A stretch of DNA of 39,350 nucleotides from Stentor coeruleus (GCA_001970955.1 MPUH01000708.1:1-39350); one strand, 5' to 3'; shown: positions 1 through 9,262, counted from the first letter of the stretch. The notes: generated by a model not told the origin, from the sequence alone. Made by a program: numbers and translations.

Positions 1-590
1 GGATAGTTGTTTGTTATGGGAAATTTGAGGTTAATAGATTGATTAAAGTATTGAAAATATTGATGGCGAATGTATAATAAATGCCTTTATACCATATTGA
101 AATATTTAGCTTACAAGATTTCTTCGAACTACTTTAGGATAAGGATTTAGTATTATATGTAATATAGTTAGCAAGGGCTGGACAATAGTCAAGCGATAAT
201 TCCTAACTAATAACTAATATAGAAAAAGGAAAAAAATATGCAAAAGAAAGAAAATAATAACTAATATAGAAAAAGGAAAAAAATATGCAAAAGAAAGAAA
301 AATAGTTTAAAGTTATAGATAAGATAAAGGCAATTAAGATAATATAAGAAGAAAGAAAGTGTATTGATACGAACTTAGAAAAAAAATTGTGAGAATATCA
401 GATTTTAGCAAGAGTTCAAAAAGCAACAACTATTTATTATACATGCAGAAGACATGAAATAAAATGTTTACTATAAAGCTGAAAGTTAAAAATTCTCAAG
501 CCTAACAATTCTAAACAATAAATCTTTAAAAACTGACTAAAAAAGTAAAATTGATATCTTAAATTTTGATCTAAACTCCCTACAATATAA
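1..590. other. 5' gap without a supportable gene
   Basis: AT-rich and stop-rich in all frames. It holds an exact 47-bp tandem duplication (208-301). Short protein-like stretches occur, for example in the frame from ATG 285, but they are broken by TAA, TAG and TGA and match no family I can name. It presumably includes the 5' flank of the kinase-like gene at 591. Confidence 0.5.
208..301. repeat. Exact 47-bp tandem duplication
   Basis: Positions 208-254 and 255-301 are identical, 47 bp each, with no N between them. The unit is A-rich and not a multiple of three. It may be a real local duplication or an unmerged read overlap, as at the N-marked joins elsewhere in the window. Confidence 0.85.
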
Positions 591-1424
591 ATGCATAGGT
601 TAGTAGGAGGATGCCCTTCTGAGTTTGAAGTCAAAAAAAATCTTAGTGCTGGAGTTTGGGTTATAAAATACAGAAATCATGATAATCCAACTATATCAGA
701 AGCGGTTATTAGAGAAATTGATCCTAAGTTAGAAGAGACTATAATAAATTCAAGTTTATTAAGTGAGAATATTGTCCAGATCTATGAGATTAAAAAATAT
801 CAAACTACTCGGATGGATACAAGATTAGCACCGGCAGATATAATCGTAAATTGCTTTTTGATTGAAGAGTTTTGTGATAATGGGGATTTAATGCAATATA
901 AAGGAAATATTAATGAAGAAACACTTAAAAGGTTTATGCTTATGCTTATTAAAACTCTTAAAGCTATGCATAAACATGGAATTACTCATAGAGACATATC
1001 CCCTGGAAATATTTTTATGATGGGGGATGTGCCAAAATTTGGAGACTTGAATGATTGTAAAAAATACATTGGAGATCTAAACACTCGAAAAGGTAAAGTT
1101 TTATACTATTCTCCTTTACAAATGTCAAGTAAAGATGCTTGGAATTCAATTTCTAATCCTTTCGCTGATGATATATGGTGCCTTGGCAAAGTTTTTTTTG
1201 AGTGTGCACAAAGAGTGTTCGGAATTGATTTCTCTAACACTAATGGGAGGATTATAGAGCAAGAAGAAATAGAAAGTAGAATAATATCAGGCCTTCCAAA
1301 CTATACAGAACCATTTAAGAAAATGATTATTGGAATGATGAAATATGATGAAAGCGAAAGACTAACAGCTAGAAAAGCTTACAAAATGATAAGAGATATT
1401 TATTATCCTTCAGTAAATAAATAA
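591..1424 (+). CDS. Divergent protein kinase-like protein, DFG changed to DLN
   Basis: 277 residues, essentially a lone kinase domain. The C-lobe is recognisable: HRDISPGN at 133-140 gives the catalytic Asp135 and the metal-binding Asn140, and DDIWCLGKVFFE near 193-204 is the usual D-x-W-x-LG helix. Lys26 (VIKY) could be the ATP-binding lysine. The domain is unusual in three ways: no glycine-rich loop is visible before that lysine, DFG reads D152-L153-N154, and APE is replaced by YSPLQ. Both catalytic aspartates remain, so weak activity cannot be excluded, but a pseudokinase is possible. Subfamily is not assignable. The first ATG after the stop-rich upstream region was taken as start; the gene ends with TAA. 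Confidence 0.8.
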   Translation: MHRLVGGCPSEFEVKKNLSAGVWVIKYRNHDNPTISEAVIREIDPKLEETIINSSLLSENIVQIYEIKKYQTTRMDTRLAPADIIVNCFLIEEFCDNGDLMQYKGNINEETLKRFMLMLIKTLKAMHKHGITHRDISPGNIFMMGDVPKFGDLNDCKKYIGDLNTRKGKVLYYSPLQMSSKDAWNSISNPFADDIWCLGKVFFECAQRVFGIDFSNTNGRIIEQEEIESRIISGLPNYTEPFKKMIIGMMKYDESERLTARKAYKMIRDIYYPSVNK

Positions 1425-1600
1425 TTTCTCAACCTTTTTATTAGTTCTTTAATTATATAAGCACTTATATTATACCCAAAAAATAAAAATTCCAAACTTA
1501 TCATTACATAAAATTTTCAAACCTAAAAAAAAATTCACCCTCTCCAAAACCCTATTTTTTTCTAAACATACATTCATCTAAATGTAATTCTTATACCAAA
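1425..1600. promoter_or_regulatory. 176-bp spacer before the carboxypeptidase gene
   Basis: Short tandem spacer that must hold the 3' end of the kinase-like gene and the promoter of the next. Its right half is rich in A, C and T and nearly free of G on the coding strand, as are the 5' flanks of other genes in the window. No specific promoter motif is recognised. Confidence 0.3.
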
Positions 1601-3579
1601 ATGGATAAACCTTATTCATCCACAAATGGACCAATTCCCCAGCACAATACCTTTAAATTCGAAGAAATAGAATTTTCAAGTGATTTCGACTCAGGCAACC
1701 TTCATCGTATCGAACAAATCGAAGAAAAATATTTTGCCCTATGGGTAGGCCCGGATTGTTGTAATACCTTATGTGAAAAAAGCATGAGGACTTGGTTTTA
1801 CTTTAACGTTTGTGCATCAGGTGATTACAAATTCACAATCAAAAACCTAAACTTACAAGGCAAATTATTTCGAGATGGGATGAAACCATTAGTAAAAACC
1901 CCAACAAAAAACTGGGAAAGATATGAAGGGACTTTAACATGTGATGTAAAAGGTGATGTGGGAAGTCATTTTGAGATAACTTTTTCATATATTTTTCAAG
2001 AATCTCCTGTATATTTTGCTTTTAGTTTCCCATGGTCATATTCAGATCATAAAGCATATATTACTGAGGTGTTAAAAGGATATGATAGAAATATTATGTA
2101 TTTACATCATGAAAATTTGATATATTCATTAGAAAAACGTACTTGTGATTTGTTGACAATTTCAAGTTATGATAAAATTACTAGTAAATTTGAAAAAGGG
2201 ATTACTGGACTGTTTGAGAATTCTCCTATTAGAGCATATAAATTTAAAGATAAGCAAGTTATTTTTATTTCTGCTAGAGTACATGCTGCTGAAACCCCAT
2301 CTTCAAGAGTTGTAAAGGGGATTATTGACTTTTTAATTAGTAATGATCAAAGGGCTGCAGCTTTAAGAGAAAATTATGTGTTTAAAATTGTCCCTATGAT
2401 TAACCCTGATGGGGTGTTTAGAGGACATTTTAGAACTGATACAAGAGGAAATGACTTAAATAGACAATATGTAAACCCTAGTATTAATCAACACCCAACT
2501 GTTTTTGCGATTAAAGAATTACTTACTTATTATAAAGGTAAACTGTGGTTATATTTAGATTGTCATGCTCATGCTTCTAAGCAAGGAAGTTTTGTATATG
2601 GGAATTCTTTAGAGTTTCAACAACAGATTCAAAATGTTATGTTCGCTAAAGTGATGACATTAAATTGCCCATGGTTTACATTTGAAGGTTGCAGTTTTGC
2701 TGATGAAAATCTAGAAAGCAGGGATAAAAATAGCAAAGATGGATCAGGTAGGGTTGCTGTTTATAAAAACTTCTCACTTGTACATAGTTATACATTAGAA
2801 TGTAATTATCATTCATGTAGGGTATTGAATCATGGATTACAACATACAGATTGTAGAAGTTCGATTTTTGAAGAATCGTCTTTTGAAAAAATAGGTATTA
2901 GCGCTGTGATATCTATTCTTTATCTTAGTGGAAAACATCCTTCTCCTGAGATTGATATGGAGAAACTTCAATTAGAAATTTCTCAATACCTTGCTGATTT
3001 GATGCCGTATAAAGCTAACCCAGAAATAAGAAAGGCTTCGAGAAGTATTGAAAATTTATCAAAGTATTTGACATCGTTTAAAAACGGAAATAAAAAGTAT
3101 AGAAACAGATTAATGAATATTATAAACACTGCTGAAAAAGCATGTAAAAATAGTTTAAATGCAAGTTCAAGAAAAAACTTACCTCAGATTAGTAGTACTG
3201 TACCAACTAAAGAACAAACGCANATAGTTTAAATGCAAGTTCAAGAAAAAACTTACCTCAGATTAGTAGTACTGTACCAACTAAAGAACAAACGCAGATT
3301 ATCATAAAAGACCTTCAAACAAAAGTTGTAACACTTAATAACAACTCTTTTCAAATACGCAAACGAAATTCTAGTTATATCAAAGGTCATCGTTCAAATA
3401 AANAGATTATCATAAAAGACCTTCAAACAAAAGTTGTAACACTTAATAACAACTCTTTTCAAATACGTAAACGAAATTCTAGTTATATCAAAGGTCATCG
3501 TTCAAATAAGCATCGTAATAGAAGTTCAAACACAAAGCCCCCTCCATTTTATCCTTATTTAGACATGGTATTAATGTAA
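1601..3579 (+). CDS. Cytosolic carboxypeptidase, CCP5/AGBL5-like (tubulin deglutamylase family)
   Basis: M14 metallocarboxypeptidase of the cytosolic (Nna1/CCP) branch. An N-terminal beta-sandwich region (about 30-150) is followed by the catalytic domain. Zinc ligands are visible as HAAE (His228, Glu231) and His322 in DCHAHASK. Substrate-binding residues lie in RTDTRGNDLNR (278-288), and the catalytic glutamate is Glu400 in YTLECNYH. NPDGVFRGHFRTDTRGNDLN is closest to CCP5/AGBL5, which in animals removes branch-point glutamate from tubulin; that role here is inference. The 3' part is damaged by the assembly: two unmerged overlaps, at N3223 and N3403, interrupt the frame. Collapsing them gives a continuous frame to TAA at 3577-3579, for about 598 residues with a basic, Ser/Asn-rich tail. 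A third overlap (N3708) repeats the last codons. Confidence 0.9.
3150..3296. repeat. Unmerged contig overlap around N3223
   Basis: Positions 3150-3222 and 3224-3296 are the same 73 bp on either side of a single N. The sequence is coding, and collapsing the copies keeps the carboxypeptidase frame. This is an assembly join, not a biological repeat. Confidence 0.9.
3296..3510. repeat. Unmerged contig overlap around N3403
   Basis: About 107 bp (3296-3402) recurs at 3404-3510 with one C/T difference (CGCAAACG against CGTAAACG) and a mismatched last base. The coding frame continues only if the copies are collapsed. Confidence 0.9.
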
Positions 3580-3906
3580 AGTAATAATAATAGTGATTTT
3601 AAATTTTAAATCTAAATCTACGAATGCATAATCTTATAAAATACTTAGCATAAATCCTTTTACAAGCAAAACATAATATTAAATACAAATAGGACAATTA
3701 AAAATTANGCATCGTAATAGAAGTTCAAACACAAAGCCCCCTCCATTTTATCCTTATTTAGACATGGTATTAATGTAAAGTAATAATAATAGTGATTTTA
3801 AATTTTAAATCTAAATCTACGAATGCATAATCTTATAAAATACTTAGCATAAATCCTTTTACAAGCAAAACATAATATTAAATACAAATAGGACAATCAA
3901 AAATTA
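3510..3906. repeat. Unmerged contig overlap around N3708
   Basis: About 198 bp (3510-3707) recurs at 3709-3906 with one T/C difference near the end. It carries the last codons, the stop and the 3' flank of the carboxypeptidase gene, so the second copy of these codons is spurious. Confidence 0.9.
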
Positions 3907-4331
3907 ATCAATTATCCTCAAAAACTTCAATCATAATTATCACTTTAAAACTAAAATCCTAAAACCTTTAAAATCATTTTTTTATCATCATAAATTCTCC
4001 AAAACAAATCATCAAAATAAACCACCACTATCNAAATACTTAGCATAAATCCTTTTACAAGCAAAACATAATATTAAATACAAATAGGACAATTAAAAAT
4101 TAATCAATTATCCTCAAAAACTTCAATCATAATTACCACTTTAAAACTAAAATCCTAAAACCTTTAAAATCATTTTTTTATCATCATAAATTCTCCAAAA
4201 CAAATCATCAAAATAAACCACCACTATCATGCAATCAACAAAACACTAACTTCCCCATTATCCAATTGCAACATCCTTCAATTTCTATTAAAATCCTAAT
4301 AAAAATCTTTTTTTCATAATCCCTAATAAAA
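3580..4331. other. Convergent spacer inflated by assembly duplication
   Basis: Lies between the 3' ends of the carboxypeptidase and MOK genes. Much of its length comes from the two overlaps at N3708 and N4033; the true spacer is probably about 360 bp. It is AT-rich and G-poor, with no gene seen. Confidence 0.6.
3838..4228. repeat. Unmerged contig overlap around N4033
   Basis: About 195 bp (3838-4032) recurs at 4034-4228 with only a few differences, for example ATCAAAA against ATTAAAA. Non-coding. Fourth join of the same kind within about 800 bp. Confidence 0.88.
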
Positions 4332-5492
4332 TTAATAATAAGACTTATGATTTTTCTGCCCATAAGGCGACACATGTTTAATCGCTGTAACATAATTTTT
4401 TGGTGCTGGGGATTTATTCTCCAAACTCATCGATATCTTACTATAACTCGGATTTTTCGACCCAGGATTCTTCCCAATAAGCGGCAAAAATCTTTTATTC
4501 GACGTCTTATCTTCTTTTTGTTTTTCCCCAGCAGCACTATCAGCAGGGGGTAATTTACTAATCGGACTTGGTACACTTTTACTATTTTCATCAATAAAAT
4601 CTTTAAAATAAGGATGATTTAAAGCTTCTTTAGCCGTAATTCTCTCTTCATGATTATACACAAGCATTTTGCATATCAAATCCTTAGCTTCAGGTGTCAC
4701 ATGCATAATCAATTTTTCTAACCCAGTCCCTTCTTTAGGAGGAAAATTTATTTCCATATGTGAAGCATGGCTTTTAAACTCATCAAGCATTTTTTGTGGA
4801 GGTGTACCCAGGATATTATGAATCTTATTAATCTGATCAAGTTCATTTTTGCCTGGGAACAAAGGAAAAAGTTCAGAAACTTCAAAAAATACACAACCAA
4901 CTCCCCAAAGATCCATTTTGTAATTATAATACCCATCAGTTAATAAACATTCAGGAGGTCGATACCATCTTGTTGATATATATTCAGTATAAGGTTGTTT
5001 TGAAAATATCCCTCGACAAGACCCAAAATCTGCAAGTTTTAAATTGTCTTCAACAAGAAGGACATTTTCTGGTTTGATATCTCTATGGAAAATCCCATTT
5101 GTATGCATATGGTCTATAGATTTTAGTAGTTGGAACATATAATTTTTGATTTTAGCTTCAGGTAAGTAGGTTCTTTTACCTCTTATCCATTCATACATAT
5201 TTAATTCCATAAGCTCAAAGACTAATGCTAATCTTCCTGTTGGTTCATCGCTATATAAGAATTACTATAAGACTTCAAGAAGTTTTACTATATGTGGATG
5301 TGGAGATAAGCGACGTAAAGCTTGGATTTCTCTAAGGTTATTAACTTGGTCTATGTTGTTAAAATGGTTTTTCATACATTTTATTGCCACAAACTTACCT
5401 GTTTTGATGCTTTGTGCTTTTAGTACCTCGCTGAATGTCCCTTCCCCTTTTTTTGATATCAAACGATATTCTAGTTAGTTTTTACTGTGCAT
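4332..5492 (-). CDS. MOK-type (RCK family) protein kinase
   Basis: Three exons joined over two 15-nt introns give 376 residues. The glycine loop is GEGTFSEV (11-18), the ATP lysine Lys33, the alphaC glutamate Glu50, then HRDIKPEN (126-133), DFG (145-147) and the activation motif TEY (159-161). The stretch after it, ISTRWYRPPECLLTDG, and NELDQINKIHNILGTPPQK are close to vertebrate MOK. MOK, MAK and ICK kinases regulate ciliary length and transport in other organisms; here that is inference. The 80-residue tail after the domain is low complexity and rich in Ser, Lys and Pro. The start is decided by the first intron: a 7-nt coding exon gives M-H-K-Y-R-L-I, matching the MOK N-terminus. It ends with TAA. 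The gene is divergent from the thioredoxin-fold gene, 138 bp apart. Confidence 0.93.
5251..5265 (-). other. 15-nt intron in the MOK-like gene (intron 2)
   Basis: On the minus strand GTAATTCTTATATAG. Removing it joins ...LLEVL and Y-DEPTGRLAL in phase 2 (TA|C). Retained, it would put TAG and TAA in frame at once. The junction falls inside a well-conserved kinase region. Confidence 0.95.
5471..5485 (-). other. 15-nt intron in the MOK-like gene (intron 1)
   Basis: On the minus strand GTAAAAACTAACTAG, in phase 1 after ATG-CAC-A. Splicing turns M-H-S-K-N-stop into M-H-K-Y-R-L-I, the expected N-terminus of a MOK kinase. CTAAC in the middle resembles a canonical branch-point element. Confidence 0.9.
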
Positions 5493-5630
5493 ATTAACTG
5501 TTTATTATAATGGTGCTTTTATGATATTGTTATTTAAAATATAACATTTATAGGATGAGTTATGAATGATAAGAATTTAGAATTTGTTAGAAGAAAAGAA
5601 TTTGTTATAGAATTATGAATAATAAATATT
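5493..5630. promoter_or_regulatory. Divergent promoter region, MOK and thioredoxin-fold genes
   Basis: 138 bp between two outward-facing start codons. It must carry both 5' ends. No TATA-like or other known motif can be assigned in such AT-rich sequence. Confidence 0.35.
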
Positions 5631-5972
5631 ATGGCTCAGGTTATTGAATGTACTAGTAACATGGATTACCAGGCAGCAATTGGAAATGCAGGTGAGAAAT
5701 TGCTTATTGTTGAGTTCTATGCAGAATGGACTACACCAAGTCAAGTATTATCTAATGAGCTATCTAGTTATTTAAAATCACTCCCTGATTCAGTACATCT
5801 TAGGGTCAATTTCGATTCATGCCCTGTGATATTTATATAGGAAGTCTTTCAAAAGTACTCTGTCAACATCTTGCCCTGGGTGAAAGTTATCAAAAACGGA
5901 CAGGAAATTGGAGACATCAAAGGAGCGTGTTTTTATAAAATCAAGCAACTTATTGAAGATAATTATTACTAA
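5631..5972 (+). CDS. Thioredoxin-fold protein without CxxC
   Basis: Two exons give 108 residues, the size of one thioredoxin domain. The pattern IVEFYAEWTTPS...VNFDSCPEVFQKYSVNILPWVKVIKNGQ follows the fold through the active-site loop, the third strand and the cis-proline. The motif WCGPC is replaced by W-T-T-P-S, so there is no dithiol and the protein should not be a normal thioredoxin. PEVFQKY and the closing IGDIKGA resemble the thioredoxin-like domain of PICOT/glutaredoxin-3 proteins, but no glutaredoxin domain follows. A scaffold, chaperone-like or dynein-associated role is possible but only inferred. Start is the ATG of MAQVIECTS; stop is TAA. Confidence 0.88.
5826..5840 (+). other. 15-nt intron in the thioredoxin-fold gene
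   Basis: GTGATATTTATATAG, phase 0, between CCT and GAA. Splicing joins FDSCP to EVFQKYSVN and restores the conserved PEVxxKY segment of the fold. Unspliced, the final TAG is an in-frame stop. Confidence 0.95.
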
Positions 5973-6242
5973 CCTAAATCGAATTTTTGGCTTTTGAATC
6001 CATGACAACAAAGCTTAAAACCCAGTTTTTTTAATGCTTTTGGCAGTTAGAAATAAATGTATGGAGTTTCTAAAGGAAAAAATGAATAAAACCATTAAAA
6101 AATTGGCTGATTTTTATAGTAAAGCTCTGAATCCAATTTTTTATCACTAAAAAACCTTTAAAACCTAAATCTATATAAAAACTCTCAAACTATCCTTTAA
6201 AAATCTTCCCATATTATTTCTTACTATCATCATCACTATATT
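5973..6242. other. Convergent 3' spacer
   Basis: 270 bp between two converging genes. AT-rich; no open frame or RNA gene recognised. Confidence 0.5.
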
Positions 6243-7589
6243 TTAATTCCCAATCAACAATCTCGCATCTTCATCACTCAAACTTCCTTTCCTCGGCATA
6301 ACATGACAATTATTCTCAAAATGTTTACTAAACACACCTTGTTTTACCAAACTTTTTGTCGGCATAAACATAACATTTTCAAGTACACCAGTATTTATTT
6401 GTACCTTTTTCTTTACTATCCCCATAACTTTTTCACTTTGTTCAAGAACTTTTACCATAAGTTCATTAATATTTTCACTATCCATATTACTTGACATAGA
6501 CAACAATTGTTTTTTTGCCCATTCTTTTAAATTTTGTATAAGATGTTGATATTTTTTACTCATTTCTTTATAATTTGCATATGATCTTTTTTCAATTCTT
6601 ATAAGATCTTCTTGTGGAATAATAGGTTCATCACTTTCACGGATTTTTAATAAACTTAATTGTTGTGTTGCTTGGTTTAAATCATTTTTAAGCTGGTTTA
6701 GTTTTTTTTCTGATGCTTTTACTGCACGGATTAAGTCTTTATAAGTTTCTTCACGGGTTAGAAATCTTGTTAGGATATCTTCAACAGTTTGCATTCCTGT
6801 TGTGATTCTTATTTTCTGGAAAGGGGCTTCTAATATACCCCCTTTTTCTAGTTCAATTTGAAGTTTTTTGTTAAGAAATGAATACCAAAACTGTAATAAT
6901 AAGAGTTTTTGTCTCATGTGAATTGTTTCAACGTTTGATATCTGTCCTTGTGCATGTTCGGTGATAAGTTCTCGATTTTTGTTACTTTCTTCTAGTTGAG
7001 CAACGGCTTTACTTCGTTCCATAGCTTTTTTCTCTATAAGCGCAAGTGTATCTTCTTGGGCTTTTCTTTCTTTTGAGATATCGTCGGATAGTGTTCTTAT
7101 TTGGATTTTTTCCCTAACAGTTTTTTCATGTAACTTTTTGCTTTTAGTAAGCTCAGTGTTTAGTGAGTATTTTTTTTGAGAAAGCTCAGTTTGTTGTCTT
7201 CGAAGTTCTTTATCAAGAGCATGTCTATCTTCTTTAATTCTATCTAATAAATATTGATAACTTTTCATATAATTCTCTTCTTCTCTCCTTTTGTTGACAA
7301 TACTATCTAAATAATTCTCAAGTTTCTGAACTTTTATATCTAAAGTATATTTATCTTCAGTCATAGAATTATTACTTCTTTTAATTGCATGTATATCATT
7401 TTGCATCTTCTGTATTAAAACTTGCTTTTTACGGTTGATAGACTTAATTTTATCATATTCTTTATGAATAAGTGCTAATTGTTTATTCATAATCTTATCT
7501 TCTTCTTCAATCATTGATAAAGGATCAACAAAACTCCTTTCAGTTATTTTTTCCGGCTTAGGTGTTAAGCTGCGAAATCGGCTTTCCAT
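6243..7589 (-). CDS. Coiled-coil protein, outer dynein arm docking complex-like (CCDC63/CCDC114 type)
   Basis: 448 residues, almost entirely heptad-rich coiled coil (about 20-400), very Lys/Glu/Gln-rich. The best clue to family is the segment FQKIRITTGMQTVEDILTRF followed by LTREETYKDLIRAVKASEKKLNQL. It resembles the conserved 'TG...D...L...F...E....L...V' region of the CCDC63/CCDC114/ODA1 family, which tethers outer dynein arms to ciliary doublets. Assignment rests on that pattern and overall architecture, so it is moderate. An open frame extends 52 codons further upstream, but there it overlaps the divergent RING gene and encodes hydrophobic, unrelated sequence. MESRFRSLTPKPEK was therefore chosen as the start. 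Stop is TAA. Confidence 0.65.
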   Translation of the reverse strand: MESRFRSLTPKPEKITERSFVDPLSMIEEEDKIMNKQLALIHKEYDKIKSINRKKQVLIQKMQNDIHAIKRSNNSMTEDKYTLDIKVQKLENYLDSIVNKRREEENYMKSYQYLLDRIKEDRHALDKELRRQQTELSQKKYSLNTELTKSKKLHEKTVREKIQIRTLSDDISKERKAQEDTLALIEKKAMERSKAVAQLEESNKNRELITEHAQGQISNVETIHMRQKLLLLQFWYSFLNKKLQIELEKGGILEAPFQKIRITTGMQTVEDILTRFLTREETYKDLIRAVKASEKKLNQLKNDLNQATQQLSLLKIRESDEPIIPQEDLIRIEKRSYANYKEMSKKYQHLIQNLKEWAKKQLLSMSSNMDSENINELMVKVLEQSEKVMGIVKKKVQINTGVLENVMFMPTKSLVKQGVFSKHFENNCHVMPRKGSLSDEDARLLIGN

Positions 7590-7618
7590 TTTTAAATTAT
7601 GTCCTAATATTATTGAAT
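7590..7618. promoter_or_regulatory. 29-bp divergent spacer
   Basis: Only 29 bp separate the start codons of the docking-complex-like gene (minus) and the RING/TRAF gene (plus). Both 5' ends must be extremely close or overlap, so any promoter elements are shared or lie inside the coding sequences. The spacer is AT-only apart from a short GTCC. Confidence 0.5.
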
Positions 7619-8551
7619 ATGAGTGAAAAGGATTTAGAAAACGATGAATTCCAAGATGATGGTTTTGTCCCAGAGCATTTAAGATATATAGATGAAAAAG
7701 AAGCTCTGGAACATAAAAAGCAAAACCTTGGATATGAAGAAACACTAGAAAATACTTTAGAAAATGACCCTGAATTATTAAACCAAATCAATATTTCATC
7801 TTCATGTGTTGATAACCAAACTAACTTCCCACCAATATTTTATCGTTCACGTTTTACATGTAAAGTTGCAGAGCATTTTATCTGCAAAATCTGTTCAAAT
7901 GTTGTAAAAAATCCAGTCGAGTGCATATCCTGCGAAAACCTTCTCTGTAAAGAATGTGCATCAGCAACACCAAAATGTCCATTTGGATGTGATACTTTCA
8001 AACATAAAAGCATAGCAAAATTCGCAGCAAATATGTACTTCGCTTTAACCCTTGAATGTAAAAACAAACCTTTCGGATGTTCATATTCTGGGAATATTAA
8101 AAATGTTATATCCCATGAAGATAACTATCAATTCGTCGTAACTCAATGTGAAAATTCATTATGTGATAGGTTTATATTAAAAAAAGATAAAACAAGAGAA
8201 CCTGGGACTCCACTTTTATGTTCAGAGATATGTGAAAATCTGATTAAATTTAGTCTGATGATTGATGAAGAGAATAAATTTGACACTTTGCAGAATTTTA
8301 TGGCTTTGACTGAAAGGTGTAAAAAACTTATTGAGTATGAAGTTAAAGCACAAATGCAAAGTAAGTATAAGAAAATTGAAGAGAGTAAAAGGGAAACTGA
8401 AAGTTTGAGGAAGAGAAAAGAGAAAGTTGAGAAGGATTTAAATTCTTGGCAAAATGCTCAACATCCTGGGAAGTGGAATATAAGAACGAATAAATGGACC
8501 TGTTGTGGGTCACAAGAGATTATTATGATAGGATGTAAGCAATTAGCTTAA
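7619..8551 (+). CDS. RING/TRAF-type zinc-binding protein, possible E3 ubiquitin ligase
   Basis: 310 residues from MSEKDLEND. An acidic N-terminus is followed by an eight-cysteine RING-like domain (C89, C92, C102, C105, C110, C113, C120, C124). The position usually held by His is Cys. A TRAF-type finger follows (C147, C154, H166 and C177/C182 region), then a Lys/Glu coiled coil (about 240-278) and a terminal WTCCG...GC motif (293-306) that looks like another metal site. RING-TRAF proteins usually act as ubiquitin ligases or adaptors; that is family knowledge, and the atypical ligand set leaves catalysis uncertain. An upstream in-frame ATG at 7562 lies inside the divergent gene and was rejected. 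The stop region is copied after N8714 by an assembly overlap. Confidence 0.82.
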   Translation: MSEKDLENDEFQDDGFVPEHLRYIDEKEALEHKKQNLGYEETLENTLENDPELLNQINISSSCVDNQTNFPPIFYRSRFTCKVAEHFICKICSNVVKNPVECISCENLLCKECASATPKCPFGCDTFKHKSIAKFAANMYFALTLECKNKPFGCSYSGNIKNVISHEDNYQFVVTQCENSLCDRFILKKDKTREPGTPLLCSEICENLIKFSLMIDEENKFDTLQNFMALTERCKKLIEYEVKAQMQSKYKKIEESKRETESLRKRKEKVEKDLNSWQNAQHPGKWNIRTNKWTCCGSQEIIMIGCKQLA

Positions 8552-8886
8552 GTTATTATGATTTTTATATGCAAAGGGGTATGAGGATGATAAAAAAGAT
8601 AGAAAAGTTGAGTAGGGGGGAAATTCTTCAGAGAGTACCGGTATATATTTTTTTGAAGAAAAATGTGATTAGGGGTGATTTGGGGGAAAAGGTAAGTTAG
8701 GATATGCTATTAGNATTAGCTTAAGTTATTATGATTTTTATATGCAAAGGGGTATGAGGATGATAAAAAAGATAGAAAGGTTGAGTAGGGGGGAAATTCT
8801 TCAGAGAGTACCGGTATATATTTTTTTGAAGAAAAATGTGATTAGGGGTGATTTGGGGGAAAATTTAAGTTAGGATATGCTATTAA
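8542..8886. repeat. Unmerged contig overlap around N8714
   Basis: About 172 bp starting at the last codons of the RING/TRAF gene (8542-8713) recur at 8715-8886 with a few differences (GAAAAGTTG against GAAAGGTTG, GGTAAG against TTTAAG). Assembly join. Confidence 0.9.
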
Positions 8887-9000
8887 GTTTAAATGCAAGA
8901 GAAAAAGTGAGTTTGAGGATAGGTTTTTTGAAAGGGGAGATTGGTTTAAATGCAAGAGAAAAAGTGAGTTTGAGGATAGGTTTTTTGAAAGGGGAGATTG
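8887..9000. repeat. Exact 57-bp tandem duplication
   Basis: Positions 8887-8943 and 8944-9000 are identical. It has no N, but it directly follows the N8714 overlap, so a failed merge is likely; a real duplication is not excluded. Confidence 0.85.
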
Positions 9001-9081
9001 TGAAAAAATATTGTTGAGAAATCGGTTGAGATAAGGTATGATAGGATTGTATAAGATTATATTATATACCTACATATCTCC

Positions 9082-9262
9082 AATAACAACTTATATTATT
9101 CATAAAAAATCAATCAAGTCCGCTTTTCAAACCTTCTGTATCTTCTATCAGATATCTTCTGTATAAAANCATCTCAAATAACAACTTATATTATTCATGA
9201 AAAATCAATCAAGTCCGCTTTTCAAACCTTCTGTATCTTCTATCAGATATCTTCTGTATAAA
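9082..9262. repeat. Unmerged contig overlap around N9169
   Basis: About 87 bp to the left of N9169 recurs immediately to the right with a single difference (CATAAAAAA against CATGAAAAA). It is the 5' flank of the gene at 9268. Confidence 0.85.

Noticed and set aside
81..590. Reading TAA/TAG as Gln gives a long protein-like frame from ATG 81 with no TGA after collapsing the 47-bp repeat.
   Set aside because: All clear genes here use TAA and TAG as stops. The absence of TGA over about 150 codons is not rare enough, and substituting Gln makes AT-rich noise look protein-like.
7590..7745. 52-residue N-terminal extension of the docking-complex-like protein.
   Set aside because: It overlaps the RING/TRAF coding sequence in antisense and reads as hydrophobic, unrelated sequence.
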